27,892 nucleotides of DNA, taken from the NCBI GenBank assembly GCA_026260175.1, contig JAKCWW010005992.1, forward strand, positions 1 to 27,892. The letters run 5' to 3'. Under the pieces are notes generated by a model. It was not told where the DNA came from, ran no database searches, and worked only from the letters and a program-made list of their open reading frames with translations. This stretch comes from Reticulitermes lucifugus (lineage: Eukaryota; Arthropoda; Insecta; Blattodea; Rhinotermitidae). This document shows, in pieces, positions 9,357 to 18,720 of this stretch (positions within the stretch are counted from its first letter, which is position 1; each line of letters begins with the position of its first letter). Position numbers and translations under genes: made by a program.

Positions 9357-9397
9357 ATGGCGACATGTTTCGACCGAAACGGTCGTCTTTAGGCCAC
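9357..9397 (-). ncRNA. Hammerhead ribozyme-like motif, compact
   Basis: On the minus strand GTGGC (9397-9393) pairs with GCCAT (9361-9357, one wobble) as stem I. CTAAAGA is the core with one change (invariant G5 to A). One base follows, then stem II GACCG-TTT-CGGTC, GAAA, palindrome ACATGT and GTC. The secondary structure is the cleanest of all copies, but the G5 substitution is expected to abolish activity. Confidence 0.55.
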
Positions 9398-9620
9398 CTG
9401 GCCTTAAAAAAGTAAAAAAAATTGCAAACATTAAATTTAAATGAACGAAGGTGCAAGTCCCATTAACCTTACAAATTTTACAATCCTAATAAGCTGGAGT
9501 CTAACACTCCCAAACAGGGAGCATGTACTTTTGTACGTGGGCGTCATGTTACTGTCAGTGTGATTTGTTTTATCTCAGACTGTACAGTGTCGACAGAAGG
9601 GTGACTGGTGAATGAAGAAT
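9398..9620. other. Intergenic DNA, nothing recognised
   Basis: A-rich run near 9405-9425, then unremarkable sequence. Confidence 0.3.
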
Positions 9621-9755
9621 TGGAAAGGAATTGGGAGGAAGCAGTTATGGCCCAACTGAGGCACTATGCTCACATACGCCTGGAGTGACTGAGGGAATCC
9701 ACAAAAGTATCAGGATATCTGGTGTCCCAGTTCAGATGCTACCCGGCCACGTCCC
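9621..9755 (-). mobile_element. Possible remnant of a widespread insect tRNA-type SINE
   Basis: The series GGAATTGGGAGGAAGC, TTATGGCCCAACTGAGGCAC, ACGCCTGGAGTGACTGAGGG, TCAGGATATCTGGTGTC and GTTCAGATGCTACCCGG resembles, in order and spacing, a repeat I remember as common in orthopteran and other insect sequences (GGAAGGAAGCGGCCGTGGCC and onward). A degenerate B box would lie at the right end, putting the element on the minus strand. This rests on memory of the consensus; divergence is high. Confidence 0.35.
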
Positions 9756-9891
9756 AAATACAGGTAAAGAGCATTATCGGTAAACCTATATTGTTTTACA
9801 AACGGCTTATAGTTTGTTTATTAGCTTCTTAGGGTCAAACATCCCCTTGTGACGCGTAAGTAAACAGATTTTCTCTTATAGTTTTTATACC

Positions 9892-9934
9892 TGTGCCTGA
9901 TGATGGCTGGCAAAGAAGACGAAACGTGTACACA
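9892..9934 (+). ncRNA. Hammerhead-like motif with perfect CTGATGA core
   Basis: TGTG (9892-9895) pairs with CACA (9931-9934) as stem I. CTGATGA (9897-9903) is the exact textbook core, with one extra base after it. Stem II has GGC against GAC with a mismatch, so it is weak. GAAAC (9921-9925), then GTGTA gives a GUA cleavage triplet. An unpaired C lies between stem I and the core. Several features fit, but the damaged stem II argues for decay. Confidence 0.45.
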
Positions 9935-10160
9935 TTAAATAATAAAAGATATCGTCTGAAAAGTAGTTGTGATTGGAAGCCCATTTATCATTTCTTTAGT
10001 TTATTTATTATTCTGACTACATAAAATGTAGAGCGAAACAAATGTGGCAGTAATAAACTGCATACGTATGTGGACTGAAAACGGCGTTATCTAGATTGAA
10101 ACATGTTATGATTATTGCATGGGTTCTGTAAATGCATTTTTCTCTTCACCAACATACTTA
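9935..10160. other. Intergenic DNA, nothing recognised
   Basis: AT-rich, no supported gene. A weak GAAACATGTT string near 10099 lacks a hammerhead core. Confidence 0.3.
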
Positions 10161-10580
10161 GTCTCCTATTCATTTGGTACTGGGGTTCTTTCCCGGGGGT
10201 GAAGCGGCCAGGGTGTGAAGTTAACCACTACTCCCTCTATATTTTTTCATGTAAAACTAAGTAAAGTTCACCCTAGAACAGGAAATGAAGGTACAGAGGG
10301 GGAGTAGAGGTATAGCTGTACTCTTTCTTTAACCCTGGCACTAGATGAGGGTGGGTGGTCAACTCCACGCCCCGACCGCTTTACCCTCGGTAAAGAAATC
10401 CGGTATCCATTGTAGAGGAGACTGGGTGGGCCCCAGGGCCGGTCTGGACGGGTGCGGAAAACTCGCCCCCACCGGAATTTGATCCTCGGATTGTCCGGCC
10501 GGTGGCGAGTCGCTATACCGACTGCGCTATCCCGGCCAACATGCCTTCATGTAGTGGACAGAAAAGTTTGTTTACCTTTA
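10161..10580 (+). mobile_element. Older SINE family 1 copy, split by a younger one
   Basis: Left piece (10161-10253): GTCTCCT, TTTGGTACTGGGG, TCCCGGGGGTGAAGCGGCC, ACCACTACTCCCTCT, TTCATG, all in plus sense. Right piece (10546-10580): TTCATG followed by a diverged TAGTGGACAGAAAAG and TTTACCTTTAC, the family's 3' end. Joined across the insertion they read as one continuous SINE body. The tRNA head is missing. Confidence 0.7.
10254..10545 (-). mobile_element. Full-length tRNA-derived SINE, family 1 (reference copy)
   Basis: Read on the minus strand from 10540, GTTGGCCGGGATAGC begins the tRNA-like head. The A box TAGCGCAGTCGG agrees with the pol III consensus, and a weaker B box GGATCAAATTCC (consensus GGTTCGAATCC) follows about 45 bases later. 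The body contains CGTCCAGACCGGCCCTGGGG, GGTAAAGCGGTCGGGGCG and CTATACCTCTACTCCCC, and ends GGGTGAACTTTAC. TTCATGTA occurs immediately before (10246-10253) and after (10546-10553), an 8-bp target duplication. Transcription by pol III and copying by a partner LINE are general SINE knowledge. This is the best preserved member here. Confidence 0.85.
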
Positions 10581-10582
10581 CT

Positions 10583-12096
10583 GTAAAAATTGATGTAGGG
10601 CATTGGTTGTAGAAAGACGGTATATAGTCAGATATAAGAAATACACTACAACAAATTATTTCCACAAATACAGTGATTTATCCCACTCAAAACCTTCGCG
10701 ACGAGAACGGATGCCTGGGATCTTTTGATGTAAATCCGTAGTCCACTGTAATTCGGAAAACAGTTATGTGCTCATGTCTCAGGGCAAGTTCTGGCGGATT
10801 TTATCGATTCTTCCCAACATATTACAACTACTCATACGTATGCGCCCGTCTTTCAGAAAGGGTTGGACATACATAAATAAAAAACACAGCAGTAAATCGG
10901 TGGCAATAATCACGTCTTACTACTGAATGTCGCTGTTGGCAAACTGATCATGTCCATGGATGCTCAGCTTGTGAACGTCAATGATGAGTTTCAAACCGCA
11001 ACCTTCGACAGACAACCGTTGTCGCTTATCTGAAAAGGGCGAGATAAAAGTACACTGCCCTAGAGCTAGTCAGACCTAGATACACTGTAGGACACCAAAC
11101 TCGCAAAACCAGTACACCACAGCTAAACACGGAAGAAGAATAATAAAATAGGAAGCGAAACTGAGAATAAACAATCAACACGAACCACAATTTTAAATCT
11201 AAAATATATAAAGAAGGAAGAAAGGAAGATCTTTGCGAGGGTGGGCCAGAACATGGCGCGTCGCTGCAATGAAGTCGGTAGCCGCCACTTCGAAAAGCTC
11301 TTGTGAATTAATTGAAAAGAGTACCATTAAAAGCTCTGCACACAACGTACAGCCAACAAACATCTGTGAAAACTAAACGAAAAAAAAGAAGTCCCTGATC
11401 TCAAAAGTTAGCGCTTGCAAGTTGCCTACTTTCCCAGCCGCAGCACGGACGCTAATGTCGGTATGAAGGAGAAGTTTCCGACCATATGCCCCTACTCAAC
11501 TTTTTCGCCCTTGACCCTTCTACAACCCTTGAAAATTTGTCAAACTATTCAGTTACTCCCTATATAATACAGTTCTACTGTGGAATTTACATGCAACTTT
11601 GGTTGTGTAGACGGATAGGGAGTCAGGTGGTATATCAAAGCAAAACATGGAGCATAAGTGTAACAAATACGATTAAAACTGACCTACGTAAACCCAGTTT
11701 CTTTATCTTATTTGTTAGCTGCTTTTTGGTTCGTATACTGACGCTCTCTGGCGGAAACAAGAACTGAATTTTTGTTACCTATTTTGAAAACGAAAACGCT
11801 ATTGGATAAGTCCAGATGAAAATGAGAGGATAACATGCAACTGATCTGAAAGATAGATCGGGGTGTCCAGCTGGACAAACTTCGTGAACCGCACTTTGTG
11901 AGGCAACTTAGGCAAGAGCCATATTCTTTCACTCATCTTGTGGCTTCTTATTTCTATTCATCTAACTCCGATGGGTTAATTTACGTTATTTACGAGTCTC
12001 CTTTCTTTAGCATATCTTTTAAAACGCCGTTCATGGTCAGCCGCTTGTGCATGTAAACTACGAGAATATTATTTTTTTCAAGCATCTTGCGCGAGT
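10583..12096. other. Intergenic DNA, nothing recognised
   Basis: About 1.5 kb with no domain-bearing frame. A 93-codon plus frame at 11486-11767 has no recognisable motif. CpG remains common. Confidence 0.4.
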
Positions 12097-12290
12097 CGCA
12101 ACAAGGACGTTACGAGCCACGTTGTGACACCCCTGACTATAGACTGTGAGGAACTGGCTTAGAACCGGGACCAGTGGCANCCTCTTGTNCACAGAACAAC
12201 GACGTTCACGAGCCACGTTGTGACACCCCTGACTATAGACTGTGAGGAACTGGCTTAGAACAGGGACCAGTGGCAGCCTCTTGTGCACAG
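12097..12290. repeat. 96-bp tandem duplication with two ambiguous bases
   Basis: CACGTTGTGACACCCCTGAC recurs with a period of 96 (GTTGTGACAC at 12121 and 12217). The copies share the run through TATAGACTGTGAGGAACTGG, CTTAGAAC, GGGACCAGTGGCA and CCTCTTGT. N at 12180 and 12189 in the first unit both correspond to G in the second. The two units are nearly identical, indicating a recent duplication or an assembly ambiguity. Confidence 0.85.
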
Positions 12291-13325
12291 AACACGGCAA
12301 GGCGTCTTCGGATGCCATACAGGGCAGAAATTTCCCGATGGGAAGAATAACTACCAACTGCTCGAGAAAGACAAGTTGTCAACTGCATACTTTAAAGTGG
12401 AAAAGCAATACGACACGCGAGGAAGTGTAAGGAGCAAGCAAGCGCCTTGCGGAACACTGCTATCATAATGCGTTCAGATATCTACACGGAGAAACGATCA
12501 AGGCCAAAATTGGAGCGGTAAGTAGAATTCACTAGAAACAAGCGATAAGGTTTACGGAATGAAGTCGGACTGTGAACTGCAGACAGAGCAGATGCAGTAA
12601 AGAGATACAATGAAAATGGACGGTATTGAGAAAGGAGAACATCATTTTCTGTATTTCTCTTACGTTGTATATGTCTAATTGGGCCGGTGGGCTCAGTAAA
12701 TACCGGTCAGGCATAGGCAGATACGCGATTGTTTGCACAGAATCCGCGCGCGACAATGCAAATACTGTGTGGAGAGAGACGACGTAATGGAATGTAAACA
12801 ATTAAGTGAAAGCACATTGGGCCGACGTTTCAGGCCCCGGTAGGGGGGGGGAGGAGGAATATGACCGAGGATGGATCTGCTTGTTATTATATATTTACGT
12901 GCGTTGGAAACAGACATTTGCAAGTATACACAAAGTTTCCTTTTGTGAAGGTGCGGCTCGTTTCTTCTGGGTTCAAACCTTCAACGACCCGTCTTACTTA
13001 AGATCCTAAATAAACTTTGTGTTTGTACACTTCTATGGTCATATATAATTTCTATGATGAAAAATCGCCGTGGCAGATGATCCAAAACACCAAATCAGAT
13101 CACGTGCCCCGCTGTTTTTACGTAAAGTTGACTTAAATACTGCCGAGGATTACACAATAGAAAGTAAGCTTGGCCTACTGCAAAGCACCATTTTGACATT
13201 TCATTAGGCTGGCTGACGATCCTTCCCACCAAAATAAACTCTTAGATATTCAGTTCTCCAGTCAGTCGTAAGGTTTGATATTTGAAGTTTTCAAGGTGAT
13301 GAAGATTAGTTTGTGATCTTGCGTA
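12291..13325. other. Intergenic DNA, nothing recognised
   Basis: Contains a run of nine G at 12843-12851. No repeat and no supported frame. Confidence 0.4.
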
Positions 13326-13435
13326 GTCTTGTAGGTGGTTACCAGCGTTGAGGTAAACCAGCTGCCTCCATCTTCATCGCACTAGTACGCTAAAGATGTG
13401 TGCAGGTTTCCCCGAAACGTCGGTAACCACAAGAC
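13326..13435 (+). ncRNA. Hammerhead-like hairpin, GAAACGTC type, with long stem I
   Basis: GTCTTG (13326-13331) and TGGTTACC (13336-13343) pair with GGTAACCA and CAAGAC (13422-13435), a 14-bp stem with a 4-base bulge on the left. Near the right strand, CTAAAGA (13390-13396) resembles CUGANGA with G5 changed, followed by CCCC, GAAAC (13414-13418), palindrome ACGT and GTC. A 46-base segment with a small GAGG/CCTC hairpin separates left stem and core. Stem II pairing is poor. It belongs to the same GAAACGTC type as the motif at 126-181. Confidence 0.4.
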
Positions 13436-13454
13436 ACGGTGTCACAATCTACAG

Positions 13455-13570
13455 GATATGCTTTTGCTTTCCTTTCGATCTTTTTCTGTTTACTTGGTCC
13501 TCTCGTCTTTACGCTTTTTTTCTGGTCTTTTCTTTTTCACGTACTTTTCTTGTTTTCCTTATTTTCTGGA
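13455..13570. repeat. Pyrimidine-rich low-complexity tract
   Basis: Long T- and C-dominated run on the plus strand with few purines. It opens all three plus frames at once, which explains several overlapping Phe/Leu-rich frames of 70-112 codons that are not genes. Confidence 0.7.
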
Positions 13571-14069
13571 AAGGATCCATGTGGGCCTATTTATTACTTC
13601 CGCAGTATATCCTACAGTTTGTTCTTCGATTCACCAAGCAGACAAAAAGGAGTTTGAGCGTGTGTGCCTGTGTGTGCGTGCTCATGGACAAACACAGGAA
13701 ATTAGTTTTTCTGCGATTTCAAGCAATTAGATGAGTTCAAGTGCATATTAATACAGCTCCGTTAATTAGCACAACTGACAGCACACACACGTACCGATTT
13801 CAAAGTGGCAGCATAACAGCAAGTAAATACGCGCCGACTTCTCAGAGAACGAAACGTTAAACGGAGAGGTGGGGTATGTTTGTACGAAGGTTTTAGGTTT
13901 CGCAGAAGAGCAAATAAATGACCTAACCAGGGATGCTCGTCCCTTCATTCGGGAATTAGGAGCTTCCTTTCAAGTACTAACGCCCCAGCTCACACAGACA
14001 GCGTGTGCGCGCGCATATAAGCCTGGTACGAAAAGGACTTGCTACCTATACAAAGGTGAACGAAGAAAC
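13571..14069. other. Intergenic DNA, nothing recognised
   Basis: GT-rich short tract at 13660-13682. No supported gene. Confidence 0.35.
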
Positions 14070-14258
14070 GAAGGAAAGCGATTATAAACTTTATATTATT
14101 TTCACCGTGCATTTTCATTTAATGTTTCACAAACCAACTAAATGCACATTCTTTGGTACTATTTTATATAGTCACTAATTAGTATTAATTAGTAACTATA
14201 TAAAATAGTATTACAGAATGTGCATTTAGTTGGTTTGTGAAACATTGAAGGAAAGCGA
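14070..14258. repeat. Direct repeat GAAGGAAAGCGA flanking a hairpin
   Basis: The 12-base word occurs at 14070-14081 and 14247-14258. The second copy starts directly where the hairpin element (14121-14246) ends. Between the first copy and the hairpin are 39 bases of AT-rich sequence. The pair may be a target duplication or a local duplication. Confidence 0.7.
14121..14246. mobile_element. 126-bp near-perfect hairpin (MITE or foldback element)
   Basis: AATGTTTCACAAACCAACTA at the left end is the exact reverse complement of the right end. The pairing continues through AATGCACATTCT, three mismatches, then ACTATTTTATATAGT, one mismatch, to ACTAATTA-GTAT-TAATTAGT in the centre. Thus about 61-bp arms enclose a 4-base loop with only four mismatches. 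No coding capacity. A miniature inverted-repeat transposon is likely. If transcribed it would form a long hairpin RNA. Confidence 0.85.
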
Positions 14259-17097
14259 ATTCATAACATTCACGCATAATATGAATTAAGCCTCAGGAAA
14301 CACTCGACTTCTTTAAGTAAGAAACACGTAGGCTCATGGGTCCTAGAAACAAGAGAAAGACACAAAATTGTCGTCAGGGTAAGCACTAGCATTTGGGTCT
14401 ATGTAAGTTGCTTTTAAAATTCGTGTTTCATTCACAAGTCTAGGACCGGCAGAAGACAACTTGGGGCCCCAAGCACAACAAAACTTGCGATCCCTGTATA
14501 TAACAGGTGATCGTTCATAAATGTACAAGATCAGGAACTGAGGCACAACCAAATCTGCACTACACAATCTTTGTGTTGCCTGTTAACACAGTATTAAGTG
14601 TTACAAGATAAATAATGATAAGCCCATGCTCTGAACATACTACAGCAATTCGTTAAATAACTCACCGTAATTCTCTACTCTTCTTGCTTTTTTGTGCTGC
14701 AAACGTTGCCACCAGCATTTTGTTTCTAGTCTTGTAAACTCAAAGACCACATTACTAAAGTTTATATATACTGTTTACCGTCTGTATCTTTATGCCTACC
14801 ACACGCAATACTCACTTGGTAGTGTTTTTTATAAAATTTTTCACTACAATAACAAAGAGTATGTGTTTTCTAACATTGTACATATAGGTTCGGAAGGAAG
14901 TTCCGATACCTAGCCCACATAAGCAGTTGNTAAATGGAACAATTGTTTAATCCTCCAAACATGTGTGTATAGAAATGTGTATTTACAAGGAAATAAAGGA
15001 AAAATGTTTTTAAAAAAAACTCACTTCACCTCTGTATGTGTTAGTTACATTATCTGTAACTTCACTTACAATTTGCACTACATGAACAAATTTTGTCTGT
15101 TCACTTTAACCTACAAATCGTCGCGCACTAAGGTGTTTTATGACGTACAGCGTGAAGAACTGACGGTTACGAGCTGTGTCTTGCACTGCTGTACAATAAT
15201 GACTATGATTGTGTAAATTATGTTAGTTGTTTATAACTTTATTTGCGCTACAATCGGAAATTCACTTCACCAAATCTTAACCTTTACGTTGCCATGTGCT
15301 CACTGCTAACCTTCAGCTGCGCAACAGACGTACCTTTTCCCGTAAATAAATAATCGATTGCTCGATAATGGTATTCAGAACATTCAATTAACGCATATTC
15401 GATATACCGAAAGTTGGGACGACTTTGTTCCACTTTTTTTTAAAGATTTTCCAGTTTACCTTAAATTTCGAAGTTTTGCATGGTGTTTACTAAGGTGTGG
15501 CTTTTTCTGCGTTAAATTAATTCTTAAACAGAATATTTATGAGTTTTAAATAATTAAGCTTATAAGGAATATACATGTTTTTAATTAAAGATGCAGCGAA
15601 GTTAGCCGTGGGTGCAGTATACTTCGCAGCACTGTAAAGGTCGTAAGATACGAAACACTTGACTGTGTTTGTCAATGTAAGACCAATGTAAGGGAGACAT
15701 AACACCAATCTTTTATGTATTTTTGAACATAAGAAAACAAAATTTTTTTAATTTGCAGTACTTAATATTTAAATAAACTTAATGCTTTTAATACTTAATA
15801 TTTCAAATAAATTTCAATATAAACCGCTTAACTCTGGGACGGCATGAATCCCCTGCTCTGCAACCAATTTTGGGGGATTTATACTCGTATTTACCAGGAC
15901 ACGTTCCCAGTCGTACTGGAGGACATCTGGTTTCGCCAGCAATCTCCAGAACTTTAAACTTTTTTCCCATCGAACAAATTTTTCCTTGATCATGCATGTT
16001 TACTATCTTTCCGGGATATATGTTCCCTTGATAGCTAAATAACACATGCCCCTCAACTTTGGTTACACCTTCCGAGTAATTTGCAAAAAGGCAGCACCAA
16101 TTTTTCTTTTGTAAGTTTGGGGCATTACACAACCTGTGACAAAAAGTTAAAGCATTGCTGTTTTAAGCATCAAAGTAGTTCTAATCAAGCCAAAGTAACA
16201 ATAAAATCATTTAGGCTTACCTTGCTCCACTTTTGTTGTGGTGCAAATTTTCCCCCATTTTCGAAGTAAAGTTACCCCTAACTCAAAGCACTGATAAAAG
16301 CACCAATAAATTAATGATAAAATCACTCTAAACATATCACATTAAACAAAATGATTTGGTGAACACTTTAAATAGAGTACAATAAACAATTTTTCGGCGG
16401 GTAACCGTTGAACTACTCTGCCCACTTTCATGAGTTTATAACCTACCAATATCGATACCGAGAAACATGGTATTCTTGAACGAGATTTTCAGTGGTGCCA
16501 ATCTATCCACGCAAAATTCCTTAGACAATCTGAACGGCTCACATTTTTATAATTTATTAACGAACATTTGCCACATTTGGATCAAAGTTTTCCCTCGAGC
16601 AGTCACCCCAACTTATGGTAATCGATATTAGAATAAGTTTTCGATACAAAGCTCAGTGTGAATTATTTTACGTCACACCGTACGCTACGGAACATTTTGT
16701 AAATGGCGACCCTGTCATCTGAGGGTTCCCAAAACGGCAGGGCCGTCTGCAGTTCCAGTGATTGTATTTACTTTCTTTTTCCTTCTTCTTCCTCCTCTGT
16801 TTCTTTCTGTATATACAGGTACCCTACGAAACATCTGACAAAATGTAGTAGTTATTCATTGCTCCACTGTGAGTGAAAAATGTTACATGGTTTGTAATCT
16901 CAGCCGTTCTGTGGTTGTTTGACATAAGTGGTGACACAACATACTTATGCTGCTTGCTGTTCAAACGGACGTCTTGCTTAGCTATGCACAAGCAAACTCT
17001 AAAAAAAACACGCATTGTTTTGCAAAGATGAGGTGCATATCAAACGGGCGTTAATATGGAATGAAGTCCCTTCATACATACTCAACATCCAATAATT
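14259..17097. other. Intergenic DNA, AT-rich, nothing recognised
   Basis: About 2.8 kb. AT-rich runs at 14700-15250, 15360-15600 and 15720-15830 produce several open frames of 60-110 codons without recognisable domains. One N at 14930. No repeats shared with the rest of the window were seen. Confidence 0.4.
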
Positions 17098-17116
17098 ACA
17101 CACACACACACACACA
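17098..17116. repeat. CA microsatellite
   Basis: Nineteen bases of uninterrupted AC alternation. It resumes as CACGCGCGCGCACACA after the element that begins at 17115. Confidence 0.9.
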
Positions 17117-17347
17117 GTGGCGAAGCGGGGGTGAAGGGCGGCAGGAGATGTGCGGCCGCCCCGGACTGCAGAGTGCATGGGACGACACCCGAAAAAATTG
17201 ATTTTCTGCGCTCAACAGATTTTAAATTATTCAGCCAAATCAAAGTAAATTCAATAAATAAATGAATGTGCTTAATTCATAATTTCTGTTAAGGGTCGCC
17301 ATTGTGATTACTCGCTCCGGGCGCCAAAACACCTAGATACGCCACTG
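17115..17347. mobile_element. hAT-like miniature transposon inserted in a CA/CG microsatellite
   Basis: CAGTGGCG (17115-17122) at the left and CGCCACTG (17340-17347) at the right are perfect 8-bp terminal inverted repeats. The next few bases also agree partly. Termini of this form, and the GGGCGCC stretch near one end, are common in arthropod hAT-type elements (family knowledge). The flanks are CACACACA on the left and CACGCGCG on the right, 8 bp each, compatible with a decayed 8-bp target duplication. There is no transposase frame, so it is non-autonomous. Confidence 0.6.
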
Positions 17348-17355
17348 CACGCGCG

Positions 17356-18597
17356 CGCACACAATAATTCATCGCATATAATTTGTCTTGCCATTCTCAA
17401 CCCAAATTTTTTACATAATATTAATTTGAAAAGCATATGATAATACTGAAATTTCGAATTTTTGTGTCCACATGAAGTACAGTCTGTTCCAAATTCTGAA
17501 ATGCTTTCCTCTCCTACATTCAACTCCTATATAGTCTGGCTCCTGTCTCTTACTGTGATACTCGATTCAATTTCGGTTAAGTGATGGACTGTCCACAAAC
17601 ATAAAATTGCATGCAATCAGATCTGGTAAACACGACAGCCACAGTTCACTACCAAACAGCCTGTAGTGTCCACCCATATCTCCCTTCTCCTTTCGTTAAT
17701 TCAAGGAAAACTCCAAATTTTTGTTCACGTATGATCATGAAATACCTCTCATAAAGGAACAGAGAACTGATTATTCTTCTATCATCTACAGCACACCAAC
17801 TTTCTGGTCATATAAGGGTATCTGGTGATTAACATGGGCACACAGCTGCGAGTTTATGTCAACCTCCAACACAAAACTTGGCTTCATCCATCATTAAAGA
17901 GAAGCTGCCATATATATCTCTAAAAAGCCAATTATAAAAGTTAAATCTTGTAACTGGATCTACAGATTGTAGGTGCACACCACTGATATTTTGAACAGAT
18001 AAACTTTGTACAGTTTAGATTACCCATTCTCAATCAAAAATTTCCAAGTTAGAAATATGCTCTATGGCCAGAAAACCTGCAACATTCAATAAAATCTTCC
18101 TGGGACAATAGTTGTGTCAGATCATTCAAATACACCACCATTTCAAAGACCAACTCCATCTCTGAAACACTGGTTATTTCAAACACCTAACACAGCTGCC
18201 AGCCCAAGAAGCTCTTATTGAATTCTGTAACCACAGAAGCTTCAAGACATACCAAAAACATGTATTGCTTGATATGTGAAATGAATAATATGAGTGTGAG
18301 AAGAACGTGATCATATCAATTTACACCAGCCTAAATAGCAGGAATATCCTCATCGCATGTTCTTCCACAGCTAAGCATAGTGATCCAAAGTAATATTTTA
18401 ACATGGCACAACTAGCATGAAAATCCATGTTTGAAGGCAATGGGTTGCAGCACTGTCATTCAGACACACAGCACATGTGTAAAAACTCGGTGTGTTTTGA
18501 GAATATACAACAAAAATTAATCTCCAACCGGGCCTGTTTATTAAATTAAGGGTTATTATTACGTATGTATCACTGACAGGCAAGTAAACTAAAGAGC
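17356..18597. other. Transition into CpG-depleted DNA, nothing coding recognised
   Basis: CpG is still present to about 17,750 and then falls away; 18,001-18,300 has none. No supported open frame. The change suggests entry into a germline-methylated transcription unit. Confidence 0.45.
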
Positions 18598-18720
18598 AAA
18601 GTTGTCCCTGAGCATGCTATAAAGGCATACTGGGAGCGGAGGTATAGCCCAACTCATCCTTAACCTCACCCACATTACCCCCACTACCAACTGGATAGGT
18701 GATTACATAGCTAGGAGCTC
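18598..18720 (-). mobile_element. tRNA-derived SINE, family 1, diverged (copy e)
   Basis: AAAGTTGTCCCTGAGCATGC, then ATAAAGGCATACTGGGAGCG, GAGGTATAGCCCAACTCATC and CTTAACCTC follow the family's 3' half in reverse. Beyond about 18,670 the match is weak. Its CpG sites are mostly lost, as in the surrounding DNA, so it has probably been here a long time. Confidence 0.55.

Noticed and set aside
10087..10110. GAAACATGTT string resembling the hammerhead 3' half
   Set aside because: No CUGANGA core or stem II upstream and no stem I; a chance match cannot be excluded.
10470..10540. Possible genuine tRNA on the minus strand
   Set aside because: Weak B box and no acceptor-stem pairing; it is continuous with a SINE body and flanked by a target duplication.
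13396..13734. Three overlapping plus-strand frames up to 112 codons, hydrophobic and Phe/Leu-rich
   Set aside because: All arise from one pyrimidine tract read in several frames; the hydrophobicity is a composition effect, not a membrane protein.
15803..16132. 109-codon minus-strand frame with cysteines
   Set aside because: Cysteine spacing does not match a known module I can name, and nothing around it supports exons.
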